Assembly (NCBI GenBank): GCA_031268065.1
Contig: JAIRXX010000129.1
Location: 1 to 7,982, forward strand
Direction: 5' to 3'
Length of the DNA stretch: 7,982 nt
Source: Propionibacteriaceae bacterium
GTDB lineage: Bacteria > Actinomycetota > Actinomycetes > Propionibacteriales > Propionibacteriaceae
The translations under genes were made by a program, and so were the position numbers. This document shows positions 1-6,402 of this stretch, in pieces. Under the pieces are notes generated by a model. The model had not been told where the DNA came from and searched no databases. It worked only from the letters and a program-made list of their open reading frames with translations. Each line of letters opens with the position of its first letter. The stretch's first letter is position 1.

Positions 1-1
1 G

Positions 2-736
2 GCCGCCAGCGCGCTAAGGAGTCCGCAATGGCGCGGGTTGCGGGTCGCCATCCGGATCAACGGAATGAACACGCCGTTCTTTGCCGAGGACCTTGAGGCG
101 ATGGTACGGGTGGGTGCGGCGATCATCCGGCTGCCGATGACTGATGACGCCGCCATGATCGAGGAGCTTGACCAGCGCCTCACCGGCATTGAGCGCGATT
201 GCGGGCGTCCAGTTGGTTCAACCAAGGTCATGGCTGCCATTGAGACCGCCTCCGGCGTGGTGAACGCGCGCGCTATCGCGGCGGCCAGCCCGAGAATGGT
301 CGCGTTGGCATTGGCTGGCTTCGACTATCTGCTTGACATGCACGCGGAACGCAGCCGCGACGGCAGCGAATTGTTCTACGCGCGATGCGCTGTGCTCCAC
401 GCCGCCAGGGCTGCGGGCATCGCCTGCCATGACGTGGTTTGGGGCAATGTAGACGATGAGGAAGGGTTCTTGGCGGAGGCCGAGTTGATCAAGCATCTCG
501 GCTTCGACGGGAAGAGCTTGATCAATCCCCGCCAGATTCCGCTCCTGCACAGCGTATACGCGCCTTCAGAGAAGGAACTGCAGTTCGCGCACCGGGTGAT
601 CGCCGCCGCACGGGAGGCCGAAGAACGCGGCCTCGGAGTGATCGCGGTGGACGGCCAGATGGTCGATGGCCCGGTCATCGCCGCCGCCAAGCGCTCAATC
701 GCTTTCGCCGACCACGGTCTGCCGAGGGGATTGTGA
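2..736 (+). CDS. citE: Citrate lyase beta subunit (citryl-ACP lyase), 5' end missing
   Basis: Beta subunit of citrate lyase, a HpcH/HpaI-type TIM-barrel lyase that cleaves citryl-ACP to oxaloacetate and acetyl-ACP (EC 4.1.3.34), in the cytoplasm. The frame is open from base 2, and the residues before the in-frame TTG at 38 (ALRSPQW, then RVAIRING) already align with internal CitE sequence. The gene therefore enters from outside the window, and TTG 38 is not its start; about 65-70 N-terminal residues of a roughly 300-residue family are missing. Visible family motifs are IRLP (about 125-136), AAIET with the presumed metal-binding Glu at 242-244, GFDGKSLINPRQI (about 501-539), VYAPSEKE and DGQMVDGPVI near the C-terminus. 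The usual GAEDY motif reads AGFDY (314-328): its Asp (323-325) is kept but the preceding Glu is Phe. The stop lies 13 bases before citF, so the two are cotranscribed. Citramalate lyase beta subunit is an alternative specificity that sequence alone cannot exclude. Confidence 0.93.
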   Translation, partial: AASALRSPQWRGLRVAIRINGMNTPFFAEDLEAMVRVGAAIIRLPMTDDAAMIEELDQRLTGIERDCGRPVGSTKVMAAIETASGVVNARAIAAASPRMVALALAGFDYLLDMHAERSRDGSELFYARCAVLHAARAAGIACHDVVWGNVDDEEGFLAEAELIKHLGFDGKSLINPRQIPLLHSVYAPSEKELQFAHRVIAAAREAEERGLGVIAVDGQMVDGPVIAAAKRSIAFADHGLPRGL

Positions 737-742
737 GAGGAG
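735..742 (+). promoter_or_regulatory. Ribosome binding site that fixes the citF start
   Basis: GAGAGGAG ends 7 bases before ATG 750. This is a strong Shine-Dalgarno match and overlaps the citE stop codon (734-736). It supports 750 as the citF start over in-frame upstream starts inside citE (for example 666), whose extra residues do not look like CitF. Confidence 0.75.
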
Positions 743-749
743 TCAACAA

Positions 750-2168
750 ATGGACAAACATTACAGCAAACTCTGCGAGTCTCTTGCGGTCGCGATCAAA
801 CGCTCGGGCTTGGCCAACGGCGGGACCATCAGCTTCCACCACCACTTCCGGGAGGGTGACCGCGTGCTGCTCGCGGTCGTTGGAGAACTGGCGCGGCTCG
901 GTTTCCGCGATCTGACGCTGGCGTCGTCTTCGCTCGCCGAAGCCCACTCGGAGTTGGCCAACTACATCGAGCAGGGGGTGATCGCCAAAATCTACTCCTC
1001 GGGTATGCGGGGCGCTTTAGCCGACCGGATCTCCCACGGGCTGATGGCCGAGCCGGTGCAGATCCATTCCCACGGCGGCAGGGCCGCGCTGATGGAGACC
1101 GGCGAAATACATCCCGATGTGGCCTTCATCGGCGTCCCGAGCTGCGACCGGCTCGGGAATGCGAATGGCGTTTCGGGGCAGACTCGCTGCGGTTCGCTCG
1201 GCTACGCGCTGGTAGACGTCGACTACGCCGGGTGCGTCGTGCTGCTCACCGAAGAGCTTGCCCCCTACCCGAACCATCCGGCCTCGATCCGCCAGGACCG
1301 GGTTAACCTCATCGTGCAGATGGCGTCCGTGGGCGACCCGTCCCGGATCGGCGTTGGCGCCACCAGGGTGACCAAGAATCCGCGTGATCTGCTGATCGCG
1401 CGGCGGGCCGCCCAGGTGTTGACCGGCTCCGGGCTGTTCAACGAGGGATTCTCGGTGCAAACCGGCTCAGGCGCAGCCGCGATCGCGACCACCCGATACC
1501 TGCGGGAACAAATGTCCGCCACCCAGACGAAGGCGGCCTGGGCGCTCGGCGGCATCACCGGCGAGATGGTTGACCTTTACGATGCCGGCCTGGTCGGCAG
1601 GCTGGTCGATACCCAGTCGTTCGACCTCCGGGCGATTGACGACCTGAAAACCAACCCAAACCACCACGAGATCAGCGCCGCAGAATATGCCAACCCGCTC
1701 GGACTTGGCGCCTATGTGGACGAATTGGACATGGTGGTGCTCTCGGCGCTCGAAATAGACCTCGATTTCAACGTCAACGTGCTTACCGGGTCTGATGGGG
1801 TAATGCGGGGAGCCTCTGGAGGGCATTGCGACACCGCGCGCGGCGCCAAGCTGGCCATCGTGACGGCACCGCTGTTGCGCTCCCGCACGCCAACAGTGGT
1901 GGAGAAGGTGACGACTGTCATCACCCCAGGCTCCGACATCGCGGCACTGGTCACCGATGCCGGCATTGCCGTGAACCCCAACCGGCCCGAGCTTCACGAG
2001 CGGCTGCACGCGCTGGGCCTGCCGCTTAGCCCAATCGCCGACCTCCTGCAGCGTTCCATCGACATCGCCGGCCGACCCCGCTCGCCCGAATTCGGAGACA
2101 AAGTGGTCGCAGTGGTGCGCTACCGCGACGGATCGGTAATCGACGAAGTCCACGAAGTGTTGAAATGA
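750..2168 (+). CDS. citF: Citrate lyase alpha subunit (citrate:acetyl-ACP transferase)
   Basis: Alpha subunit of citrate lyase (EC 2.8.3.10). It exchanges the acetyl group on the acyl carrier CitD for citrate, forming the citryl-ACP that CitE cleaves. The protein has 472 residues from ATG 750. Strong family blocks are TISFHHHFREGD (26-37), LTLASSSL (55-62), EPVQIHSHGGRA (101-112), VAFIGVPSCDRLGNANG (124-140), CGSLGYALVD (147-156), ATRVTKNPRDLLIA (204-217), FSVQTGSGAAA (234-244), ALGGITGEMVDL (265-276), a block from SALEID to GHCDTA (332-362) that includes NVNVLTGSDG (341-350), and VVAVVRYRDGSVID (452-465). The N-terminus starts at the segment matching E. coli CitF around RKLCANLEEAI, so it lacks the 30-40 residue leader of the 510-residue enterobacterial protein; the core is intact. 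The stop overlaps the citXG start (ATGA at 2165-2168), indicating translational coupling. Citramalate lyase alpha subunit is the main alternative. Confidence 0.96.
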   Translation: MDKHYSKLCESLAVAIKRSGLANGGTISFHHHFREGDRVLLAVVGELARLGFRDLTLASSSLAEAHSELANYIEQGVIAKIYSSGMRGALADRISHGLMAEPVQIHSHGGRAALMETGEIHPDVAFIGVPSCDRLGNANGVSGQTRCGSLGYALVDVDYAGCVVLLTEELAPYPNHPASIRQDRVNLIVQMASVGDPSRIGVGATRVTKNPRDLLIARRAAQVLTGSGLFNEGFSVQTGSGAAAIATTRYLREQMSATQTKAAWALGGITGEMVDLYDAGLVGRLVDTQSFDLRAIDDLKTNPNHHEISAAEYANPLGLGAYVDELDMVVLSALEIDLDFNVNVLTGSDGVMRGASGGHCDTARGAKLAIVTAPLLRSRTPTVVEKVTTVITPGSDIAALVTDAGIAVNPNRPELHERLHALGLPLSPIADLLQRSIDIAGRPRSPEFGDKVVAVVRYRDGSVIDEVHEVLK

Positions 2169-3619
2169 CCGCGAGCACGCCGACACTGCCCGCCGTGCTC
2201 GCGGCACGAGATGACCGGGCACTCCGGCAAGCCGAGCTGCACCGCCGCAGCGGCGAACCGGTCGTCTCCCTCACCATCGTCTCCCCCGGCCCGGTGAAAC
2301 AATCGCCCGCCATCGAGCGGCTTTTCGGCTTGGCGGCGAAAAGCATCGCGGTAGAACTGGCCCAACATGGCTGGACGGCGCCGGGCCGCGTCGAACTCCA
2401 CACCGCCACCGGGCCGGAGCTGCAGCTGGCAGTGGCGGCCCCGGCGGAGAAGCTGAAACTGGCGATGGTCCGACTGGAAGACGGGCACCCGTGGGGAAGG
2501 CTCTGGGACATCGACGTGGTACTCCCCAACGGCCCGCTCTCCCGAGAACAACTCGGCCTCCCGCGCCGCCGATGCCTTATCTGCCGCGAAGACGCCGCGT
2601 CCTGCTCGCGGTCCAGGAAGCACGGATTGGAACAAGTGACCGCCGCAGTCAGCAAAACCCTAGCCCGACCAACCAGCCGCCAAAACACGTTGCGGCTGCC
2701 GCAAGGCGCCAAACGCTACAAGGCGATTGGCGCACTCGCGGCGGAAGCACTGCGAATCGAGGCCCGGCTGTCTCCCAAACCCGGACTGGTGGATGCGCTC
2801 AACGCCGGCGCCCACCCCGACATGAACCTGCGACAACTCCTAGCCAGCGCCGACGCGCTCGAACCGCAGTTTTCACAGATGGCAGAACTCGGAGCGCAGC
2901 CGCGCTGGTCGGTGGACCAGCTGCAAAACCTCGGCAAAACAGCCGAACACGCGATGCTGGCGGCAACCGGAGGCGTCAACACCCACAAAGGCGCGATCTT
3001 TGCCCTCGGCTGGTTGTGCGCCCTCACCGGCAACGCCCAAAGCACCGATGAACCACAGCCCACCCAAACGCACTCCAACGATGTCGCAGCCAAACCAAAC
3101 TGGAGGTTGCGCATCCAGAGTTTGCTCAAACCGGTTTCCAGCCAATGGCTCGCGGCCACCGGCTTAACCACAACACCCACACACGGCCAACAAGCCCAAC
3201 TCCAATACGGGATTCAAGGCGCTATGGGAGAAGCAGCTTCAGGATTCGCATCCGTCGTGGACGAAGGCCTGCCAAACTACCAGCGGGCACTCGAACAAGG
3301 CTGGGCGCCCGACGATGCGCTCTTATCCGCGCTGGTCGCCCTCATGTCAACAGTGAACGACACGAACCTAGTCAGCCGTGGCGGACTCGTTGCCCTGCGC
3401 ACAGTTCAAGCATGGGCACAAAAGCTGCACACCGCCAACCCGACCGCCGACGGCTTGCGGGCGGCGCTGACAGCCGCCGACCCAGAATTCAGCGCCGCCG
3501 GGTGGAGTCCAGGCGGCAGCGCAGACCTGGTAGCCGCCACCTGGCTGCTCCACCAACTCAACAAAGCCAAAGCCCTGACCAACGACAACCCTGCGACAAC
3601 GCATCCGGTCGCGCAGTGA
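2165..3619 (+). CDS. citXG: Fused CitX-CitG: citrate lyase cofactor synthase and holo-ACP transferase
   Basis: Bifunctional 484-residue protein that makes and attaches the citrate lyase prosthetic group. Residues 1 to about 165 are CitX (holo-ACP synthase, EC 2.7.7.61), which transfers phosphoribosyl-dephospho-CoA to a serine of CitD; the signatures are GRLWDIDV (111-118) and RRRCLICREDAASCSRSRKH (134-153) with three cysteines. Residues about 185-465 are CitG (EC 2.4.2.52), which makes triphosphoribosyl-dephospho-CoA from ATP and dephospho-CoA; the signatures are SPKPGLVD (203-210), GAHPDM (215-220), GVNTHKGAIF (270-279), YGIQGAMGEAASGF (348-361), DTNLVSRGG (399-407) and WSPGGSADL (447-455). 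The two join through a Ser/Thr/Arg-rich linker (about 163-185). The total is close to the sum of separate enterobacterial CitX and CitG, so both domains look complete. There is no strong ribosome binding site before ATG 2165; the ATGA overlap with citF implies coupled translation. Fused CitX-CitG proteins are known in other citrate fermenters. The last 15 or so residues have no clear family counterpart. Confidence 0.94.
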   Translation: MTASTPTLPAVLAARDDRALRQAELHRRSGEPVVSLTIVSPGPVKQSPAIERLFGLAAKSIAVELAQHGWTAPGRVELHTATGPELQLAVAAPAEKLKLAMVRLEDGHPWGRLWDIDVVLPNGPLSREQLGLPRRRCLICREDAASCSRSRKHGLEQVTAAVSKTLARPTSRQNTLRLPQGAKRYKAIGALAAEALRIEARLSPKPGLVDALNAGAHPDMNLRQLLASADALEPQFSQMAELGAQPRWSVDQLQNLGKTAEHAMLAATGGVNTHKGAIFALGWLCALTGNAQSTDEPQPTQTHSNDVAAKPNWRLRIQSLLKPVSSQWLAATGLTTTPTHGQQAQLQYGIQGAMGEAASGFASVVDEGLPNYQRALEQGWAPDDALLSALVALMSTVNDTNLVSRGGLVALRTVQAWAQKLHTANPTADGLRAALTAADPEFSAAGWSPGGSADLVAATWLLHQLNKAKALTNDNPATTHPVAQ

Positions 3620-3625
3620 AGTTTT
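3591..3625 (+). terminator. Weak candidate intrinsic terminator at the end of citXG
   Basis: CTGCGAC (3591-3597) can pair with GTCG (3608-3611) and CAG (3614-3616), leaving a two-base bulge (CG, 3612-3613) and a 10-base loop. A TTTTT run follows at 3621-3625, five bases after the stem. The stem is imperfect and the T run is short and displaced, and the whole element overlaps the citXG stop. No better terminator is visible between citXG and lacI. Confidence 0.25.
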
Positions 3626-3726
3626 TAGGCAAGGTCGAGGTCGTCGACATGCATCCGATGGACTTCAAGGAATTCCTGCGGGCGAACGACAGCGCGGACC
3701 CAGGGGCCGAACTCACCGCCGTTTAG
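3616..3726 (+). pseudogene. Remnant resembling an internal piece of an AAA_14/DUF4143-type ATPase
   Basis: A 36-codon frame (GTG 3616 to TAG 3724-3726) occupies the whole gap between citXG and the convergent lacI gene. Its segment GKVEVVDMHPMDFKEFL resembles, from memory, the middle of AAA_14/DUF4143 ATPases, where a stretch like FPVGKVxxLxMxPMxFxEFL follows the ATPase core. Those proteins are usually around 400 residues, so this is only a fragment, with neither Walker motifs nor the DUF4143 domain. The similarity ends after about EFLRAND, and the remaining codons look unrelated. It overlaps the last 4 bases of citXG at one end and the last 4 bases of lacI at the other, and it has no ribosome binding site of its own. 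I infer a relic of a deleted or transferred gene, not a functional peptide. The family assignment rests on one short motif. Confidence 0.5.
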
Positions 3727-4739
3727 CTGCCGGGCGGCGCTGTGGATTCGCGGACGTTTACCCGCCCGGAGATGGTTATTTGCACCGGGGCCGGAGTGGT
3801 TGTGGCGTGATTTTCCAAACGCGACATCATCAACAGCGCGGCTGTCATCGCTATCTCTTGGATAGGCAGGGTGTAAGTGGTCAGCTTCGCCTGCATCAAC
3901 GAACCCCAAGACGGATTGCCCAAGCCCACCAAAGAAACCTGTCCCGGAATCAAGATGCCAGCATCTTGGGCGGCTATCGCCGCGCCCAAAGCCAATTGCG
4001 CCCCTGCGGCGTAAATGGCCGTGGGCCGAGGACGGCGCTGCATCAATTCGGCGAAAGCCCGGCCTCCCCCGTCCCAGGAGTGTTCGGCGTTGATGACCGG
4101 CACCGAGTCCCGGTCTATCCCGGCGAAGTCCAACGCCCGCATCACCCCGGCGAGCCGCTGGGAGGTGGACCCCAACCTGGTCGGCCCCACGATCAGCCCC
4201 AGCCGCCGATGCCCCAGCCCGACCAGATGCTCCACCACATGCACCGACCCAGTTGCCTCGTCATGCACCACGCCATCCAGCTTTGTCGAGCCTGACCCTC
4301 TGAGGAATTCGATCACCCAAACCGGGCTGCCGCCGCTCAGCAGCGGTTCAGCGTTCACCGACGCCAACGGCAGATGAAAAAGCCCGGCTATGCCCAAACT
4401 GGGCAGAGTTTGCAGGTAGCGCTTTTCCACCTCGCGGTCATGGTGGTTGGCGCAGAGCAGCAGCCCGTAGCCAAAATCTTGCAACTGCCGGTGCAACAGC
4501 TGCGACGCCTCCGACGAAAACGAACTGCCCCTGGTATCGGGCAACAACATGCCGACCATGCGCGTCTGGTTGCGCCGCAAGCCCCGCGCCAAAGTATTCG
4601 GCTCATAGCCAAGCTCGTTGGCCGCCCGCAGCACCCGCTGCCTGGTCTCCTCCGAGACATGCTCGCGCCCGGCCAAAGCCCGAGACGCCGTTGAAACCGA
4701 GACGTTCGCCGTCTTCGCCACATGGCTAAGCCTGATCAT
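3723..4739 (-). CDS. LacI-family transcriptional regulator
   Basis: A 338-residue DNA-binding regulator of the LacI/GalR family. The N-terminal helix-turn-helix covers residues 1-46 (LSHVAKTANVSVSTASRALAG, then SEETRQRVLRAANELGYEPN), followed by the hinge helix NTLARGLRR. A periplasmic-binding-protein-like sensor domain runs from about residue 61 (RMVGMLLPDTRGSSF) to the end, which closes with the family-typical GRVNVREST. The start is ATG 4737-4739; a modest GAGG lies 8 bases upstream. The effector cannot be read from sequence, but sugars or sugar acids are usual for the family. It lies 78 bases downstream of the SDR gene on the same strand, so it may share the gntR-SDR transcript or have its own promoter. 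It converges on the citrate lyase operon, and either block could be its target. The pairing with the acid sugar block is an inference from orientation. Confidence 0.93.
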   Translation of the reverse strand: MIRLSHVAKTANVSVSTASRALAGREHVSEETRQRVLRAANELGYEPNTLARGLRRNQTRMVGMLLPDTRGSSFSSEASQLLHRQLQDFGYGLLLCANHHDREVEKRYLQTLPSLGIAGLFHLPLASVNAEPLLSGGSPVWVIEFLRGSGSTKLDGVVHDEATGSVHVVEHLVGLGHRRLGLIVGPTRLGSTSQRLAGVMRALDFAGIDRDSVPVINAEHSWDGGGRAFAELMQRRPRPTAIYAAGAQLALGAAIAAQDAGILIPGQVSLVGLGNPSWGSLMQAKLTTYTLPIQEIAMTAALLMMSRLENHATTTPAPVQITISGRVNVRESTAPPGS

Positions 4740-4817
4740 CGCGGCGCCTCGCCATAGCTTGCCCGATCCCCATTTCTCGCCAACTCGACTTCCTCGTCTC
4801 GGACATGCGAACCCCGG
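4740..4817. other. 78-base gap between SDR and lacI
   Basis: Read on the minus strand, this gap starts just after the SDR stop and ends at the lacI ATG. I see no hairpin followed by a T run, so nothing indicates termination. A TTGACC hexamer at the SDR end has no convincing -10 partner, and there is no clear CG-centred LacI operator palindrome. Read-through from SDR into lacI is the simplest reading. Confidence 0.4.
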
Positions 4818-5591
4818 TCAAGAGATCTGCAGACCGCCGTTTATATCGTATGTAGCCGCAGTGACGTAGCCAGCCTTGTCGCCAACCAGAAAGGCGATCA
4901 ATGCGGCCACTTCGTCACGGTCGCCGATACGTCCCACCAGGATGCCTTGCGCCATCTGCGCCTTGCGTTCGTCGTCTAAAGTCCCACCCATGATATCGGT
5001 GTCAACCGCTCCGGGCGCCACACAATTGGCGGTAATCCCATATTGGCCCAATTCGCGGGCGATGGAGCGGACCATCCCAATCAGCGCCGCCTTGGACGAG
5101 CTATAGGCGGATTTTGAATACGTGCCGCCGCCGCGCTGGGCGGAGATCGACGAAAGGCAGACCACCCGGCCCAACCGGCGTTCGACCATCCCGGCGAGCA
5201 CCCGCTGGCAGACGATGAAGGCGCCGGTGACGTTCACCTTGAAGACCCGCTCCCAACCGGCAACGGTCTCCTCCATGAAATCGGTGGGCGAGCTGATGCC
5301 CGCCAGGTTCACCAAAGCCACCACCGCTGGCAGCTCCGCCTCGACTTTGGCCACCGCCCGATCCACCGCCGCTTGGTCGGTGACATCGACTCCGACGCCC
5401 AACGTGGGTACGCCGTGGCGCCGGGCAATCTCAGCAGCGGCTTCGGCGCAGGCGGCGGCATCCAGATCGAGGATCGCCACCGCCCAACCGAGGCTGGCGA
5501 GCAGGTCGGCGGTGGCCCGGCCTATGCCTCGTTCGGAGGCGGCTCCAGTCAAAATTGCGGTGCGCTCCAGCGGAAATGCGGCATCAGCCAC
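4818..5591 (-). CDS. Short-chain dehydrogenase/reductase (SDR), probable acid sugar or polyol oxidoreductase
   Basis: Classical SDR of 257 residues, a soluble NAD(P)-dependent oxidoreductase. The cofactor motif is TGAASERGIG (15-24), the GxxxGxG glycine motif with two extra residues. LDLD ends strand beta-2 (41-44), and its acidic residues suggest NAD(H) rather than NADP(H). NLAG (95-98) stands for the usual NNAG. The catalytic set is complete: Asn120, Ser150, Tyr163 and Lys167 (in YSSSK), followed by the APG motif (192-194). The C-terminus has the typical YDINGG. Translation starts at GTG 5589-5591, because AAGGAG on the minus strand (5598-5603) sits 6 bases upstream and GTGGCTGAT leads straight into the Rossmann fold. 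It overlaps the end of gntR by 8 bases, so the two are cotranscribed. Automated annotation would probably call it 3-oxoacyl-ACP reductase, but its position beside an acid sugar kinase and its own regulator points to a catabolic sugar acid or polyol substrate, which I infer and cannot name. Confidence 0.9.
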   Translation of the reverse strand: MADAAFPLERTAILTGAASERGIGRATADLLASLGWAVAILDLDAAACAEAAAEIARRHGVPTLGVGVDVTDQAAVDRAVAKVEAELPAVVALVNLAGISSPTDFMEETVAGWERVFKVNVTGAFIVCQRVLAGMVERRLGRVVCLSSISAQRGGGTYSKSAYSSSKAALIGMVRSIARELGQYGITANCVAPGAVDTDIMGGTLDDERKAQMAQGILVGRIGDRDEVAALIAFLVGDKAGYVTAATYDINGGLQIS

Positions 5592-6300
5592 GATAGTCTC
5601 CTTCGTCAGTGCCGATTATTCGGCGGTAGTCGTCCCAGGTCTGGTCCATGTGCGCGTCCATAGCCTCGCGTGCGGCAGCGCCCAACCCTGCGGCGATGGC
5701 ATCCCTAATCGCCCGGTGGTGGGTTATCGCCCTGCTGCGGACCTGCGGCACAGACGATGTCTGCTGCCTGGTCGCCTCCAATATCTGCCGCATTTGGGCG
5801 TAGAGGACCGGGACGAAGGGATTCTTGGTGGCACGCAGCACCGCGTCGTGAAACGCCAGGTCGGCGGCTGCCGCCGCTGGCACGTCGTCGGCTGAGTCAG
5901 CGGCCTCCAAATCCCGCATCGCCTGGTCGAGGGCCGCCACCAGATCGCCGTCGCGGTTCTGCGCCGCCAACTCCGCGCCGCCGACCTCAACGATCCGGCG
6001 CACCTCCAGCAACTGCTTGGCCACCGTCTCGTCCCCACGCCTGATTGCCGCATAGACGACGGCATCCAGATCGCTCCAATCCTCCACCGGGTTCACGAAG
6101 GTGCCCAAGCCGCGCCGCACCGAGACGATGTTGCGGGCGCGGAGATTGCCCACCGCCTCGCGCACCGTCAATCGGCTGACTCCAGCGGCGTCCGCCAGCC
6201 GCGCCTCTGGCGGCAAAGTGTCGCTGACCGAATACTCGCCGTCCACGATGTTGTCGAGCAGGGAACCAGTCAATTCCTCGACCAAGCTATTGCGCTTCAT
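5584..6300 (-). CDS. GntR-family regulator with FCD ligand-binding domain
   Basis: A 238-residue regulator of the FadR subfamily of GntR. The winged helix-turn-helix occupies residues about 5-70 (LPPEARLADAAGVSRLTVREAVGNL, 29-53, then the wing RRGLGTFVNP, 62-71). The all-helical FCD sensor domain spans about 95-225. Residues Asp147 and His151 (DLAFH), His195 (ITHHRAI) and His217 (DAHM) match the metal- and ligand-binding set of FCD proteins, so a carboxylate ligand such as a sugar acid is plausible. The start is ATG 6298-6300. Upstream on the minus strand lies a TAGTAT -10 candidate (6315-6320). The TCTGAT palindromes at 6323-6343 would sit in this promoter, consistent with autorepression. 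It faces the DUF1537 kinase gene and is followed by the SDR gene with an 8-base overlap; it probably controls both directions. Confidence 0.93.
   Translation of the reverse strand: MKRNSLVEELTGSLLDNIVDGEYSVSDTLPPEARLADAAGVSRLTVREAVGNLRARNIVSVRRGLGTFVNPVEDWSDLDAVVYAAIRRGDETVAKQLLEVRRIVEVGGAELAAQNRDGDLVAALDQAMRDLEAADSADDVPAAAAADLAFHDAVLRATKNPFVPVLYAQMRQILEATRQQTSSVPQVRSRAITHHRAIRDAIAAGLGAAAREAMDAHMDQTWDDYRRIIGTDEGDYRG
5598..5603 (-). promoter_or_regulatory. Ribosome binding site for the GTG-started SDR gene
   Basis: AAGGAG on the minus strand, 6 bases before GTG 5591 and inside the gntR coding region. It decides the non-ATG start. Confidence 0.75.
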
Positions 6301-6314
6301 CGCACCTCACACGA

Positions 6315-6344
6315 ATACTAGGATCTGATAACATCAGATGTTAG
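6315..6344 (-). promoter_or_regulatory. Candidate promoter of the gntR-SDR transcript
   Basis: Minus-strand TAGTAT (6315-6320) as -10 with CTAACA (6339-6344) as -35, spacer 18. The -10 lies 14 bases before the gntR ATG, so the leader would be very short. The match to the sigma-70 consensus is partial. The palindromes at 6323-6343 lie between and over these boxes, as expected for a repressed promoter. Confidence 0.35.
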
Positions 6345-6356
6345 AGGTCTGATGTT
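6323..6356. promoter_or_regulatory. Cluster of overlapping palindromes, candidate GntR operator
   Basis: Two perfect inverted repeats overlap. ATCTGAT-aac-ATCAGAT (6323-6339) has 7-base arms and a 3-base spacer; TAACATC-a-GATGTTA (6329-6343) has 7-base arms and a 1-base centre. A further half-site TCTGATGTT (6348-6356) is the exact reverse complement of AACATCAGA (6330-6338), nine bases apart. Compact dyads of this size are typical operators of FCD-type GntR proteins, and the cluster sits between gntR and the kinase gene that the GntR protein would control. That this GntR is the binder is an inference from position. Confidence 0.65.
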
Positions 6357-6389
6357 TAAATAACAAGCGTCAGCGCCGCTCTCCCGAAC

Positions 6390-6396
6390 GAGGAAG
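6390..6396 (+). promoter_or_regulatory. Ribosome binding site of the DUF1537 kinase gene
   Basis: GAGGAAG lies 6 bases before ATG 6403 and supports that start. The rest of the intergenic region (6357-6389) shows no confident sigma-70 boxes for the plus direction; TTTAAA at 6355-6360 is a weak -10 possibility. Confidence 0.6.
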
Positions 6397-6402
6397 TCCG
6401 AA

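Noticed and set aside
15..93. AAGGAG followed by ATG 28 looks like a gene start.
   Set aside because: The frame from ATG 28 closes after about 20 codons (TGA at 91-93), while the overlapping frame from base 2 reads as continuous CitE sequence.
666..749. Upstream in-frame extension of citF.
   Set aside because: It overlaps the citE coding region, has no ribosome binding site and does not resemble CitF; ATG 750 has a strong one.
1467..2222. Long minus-strand frame of 251 codons across citF and the citXG start.
   Set aside because: No recognisable motif or ribosome binding site, and it lies wholly opposite strongly conserved citF sequence.
2491..3051. Long plus-strand frame inside citXG.
   Set aside because: Arg/Pro/Gln-rich translation with no family motif; a shadow of citXG in the +1 frame.
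2640..3600. A- and C-rich plus strand in the CitG half of citXG, suggesting foreign composition.
   Set aside because: A hand count of one 60-base block there (3061-3120: A19 C21 G13 T7) is close to a block inside citF (1621-1680: A18 C23 G13 T6), so the contrast is not secure.
3629..3652. Short inverted repeat GTCGA-N5-TCGAC as a terminator for lacI or citXG.
   Set aside because: Five-base arms, no T run on either side, and it lies in the ATPase-like remnant where such repeats are expected by chance in GC-rich sequence.
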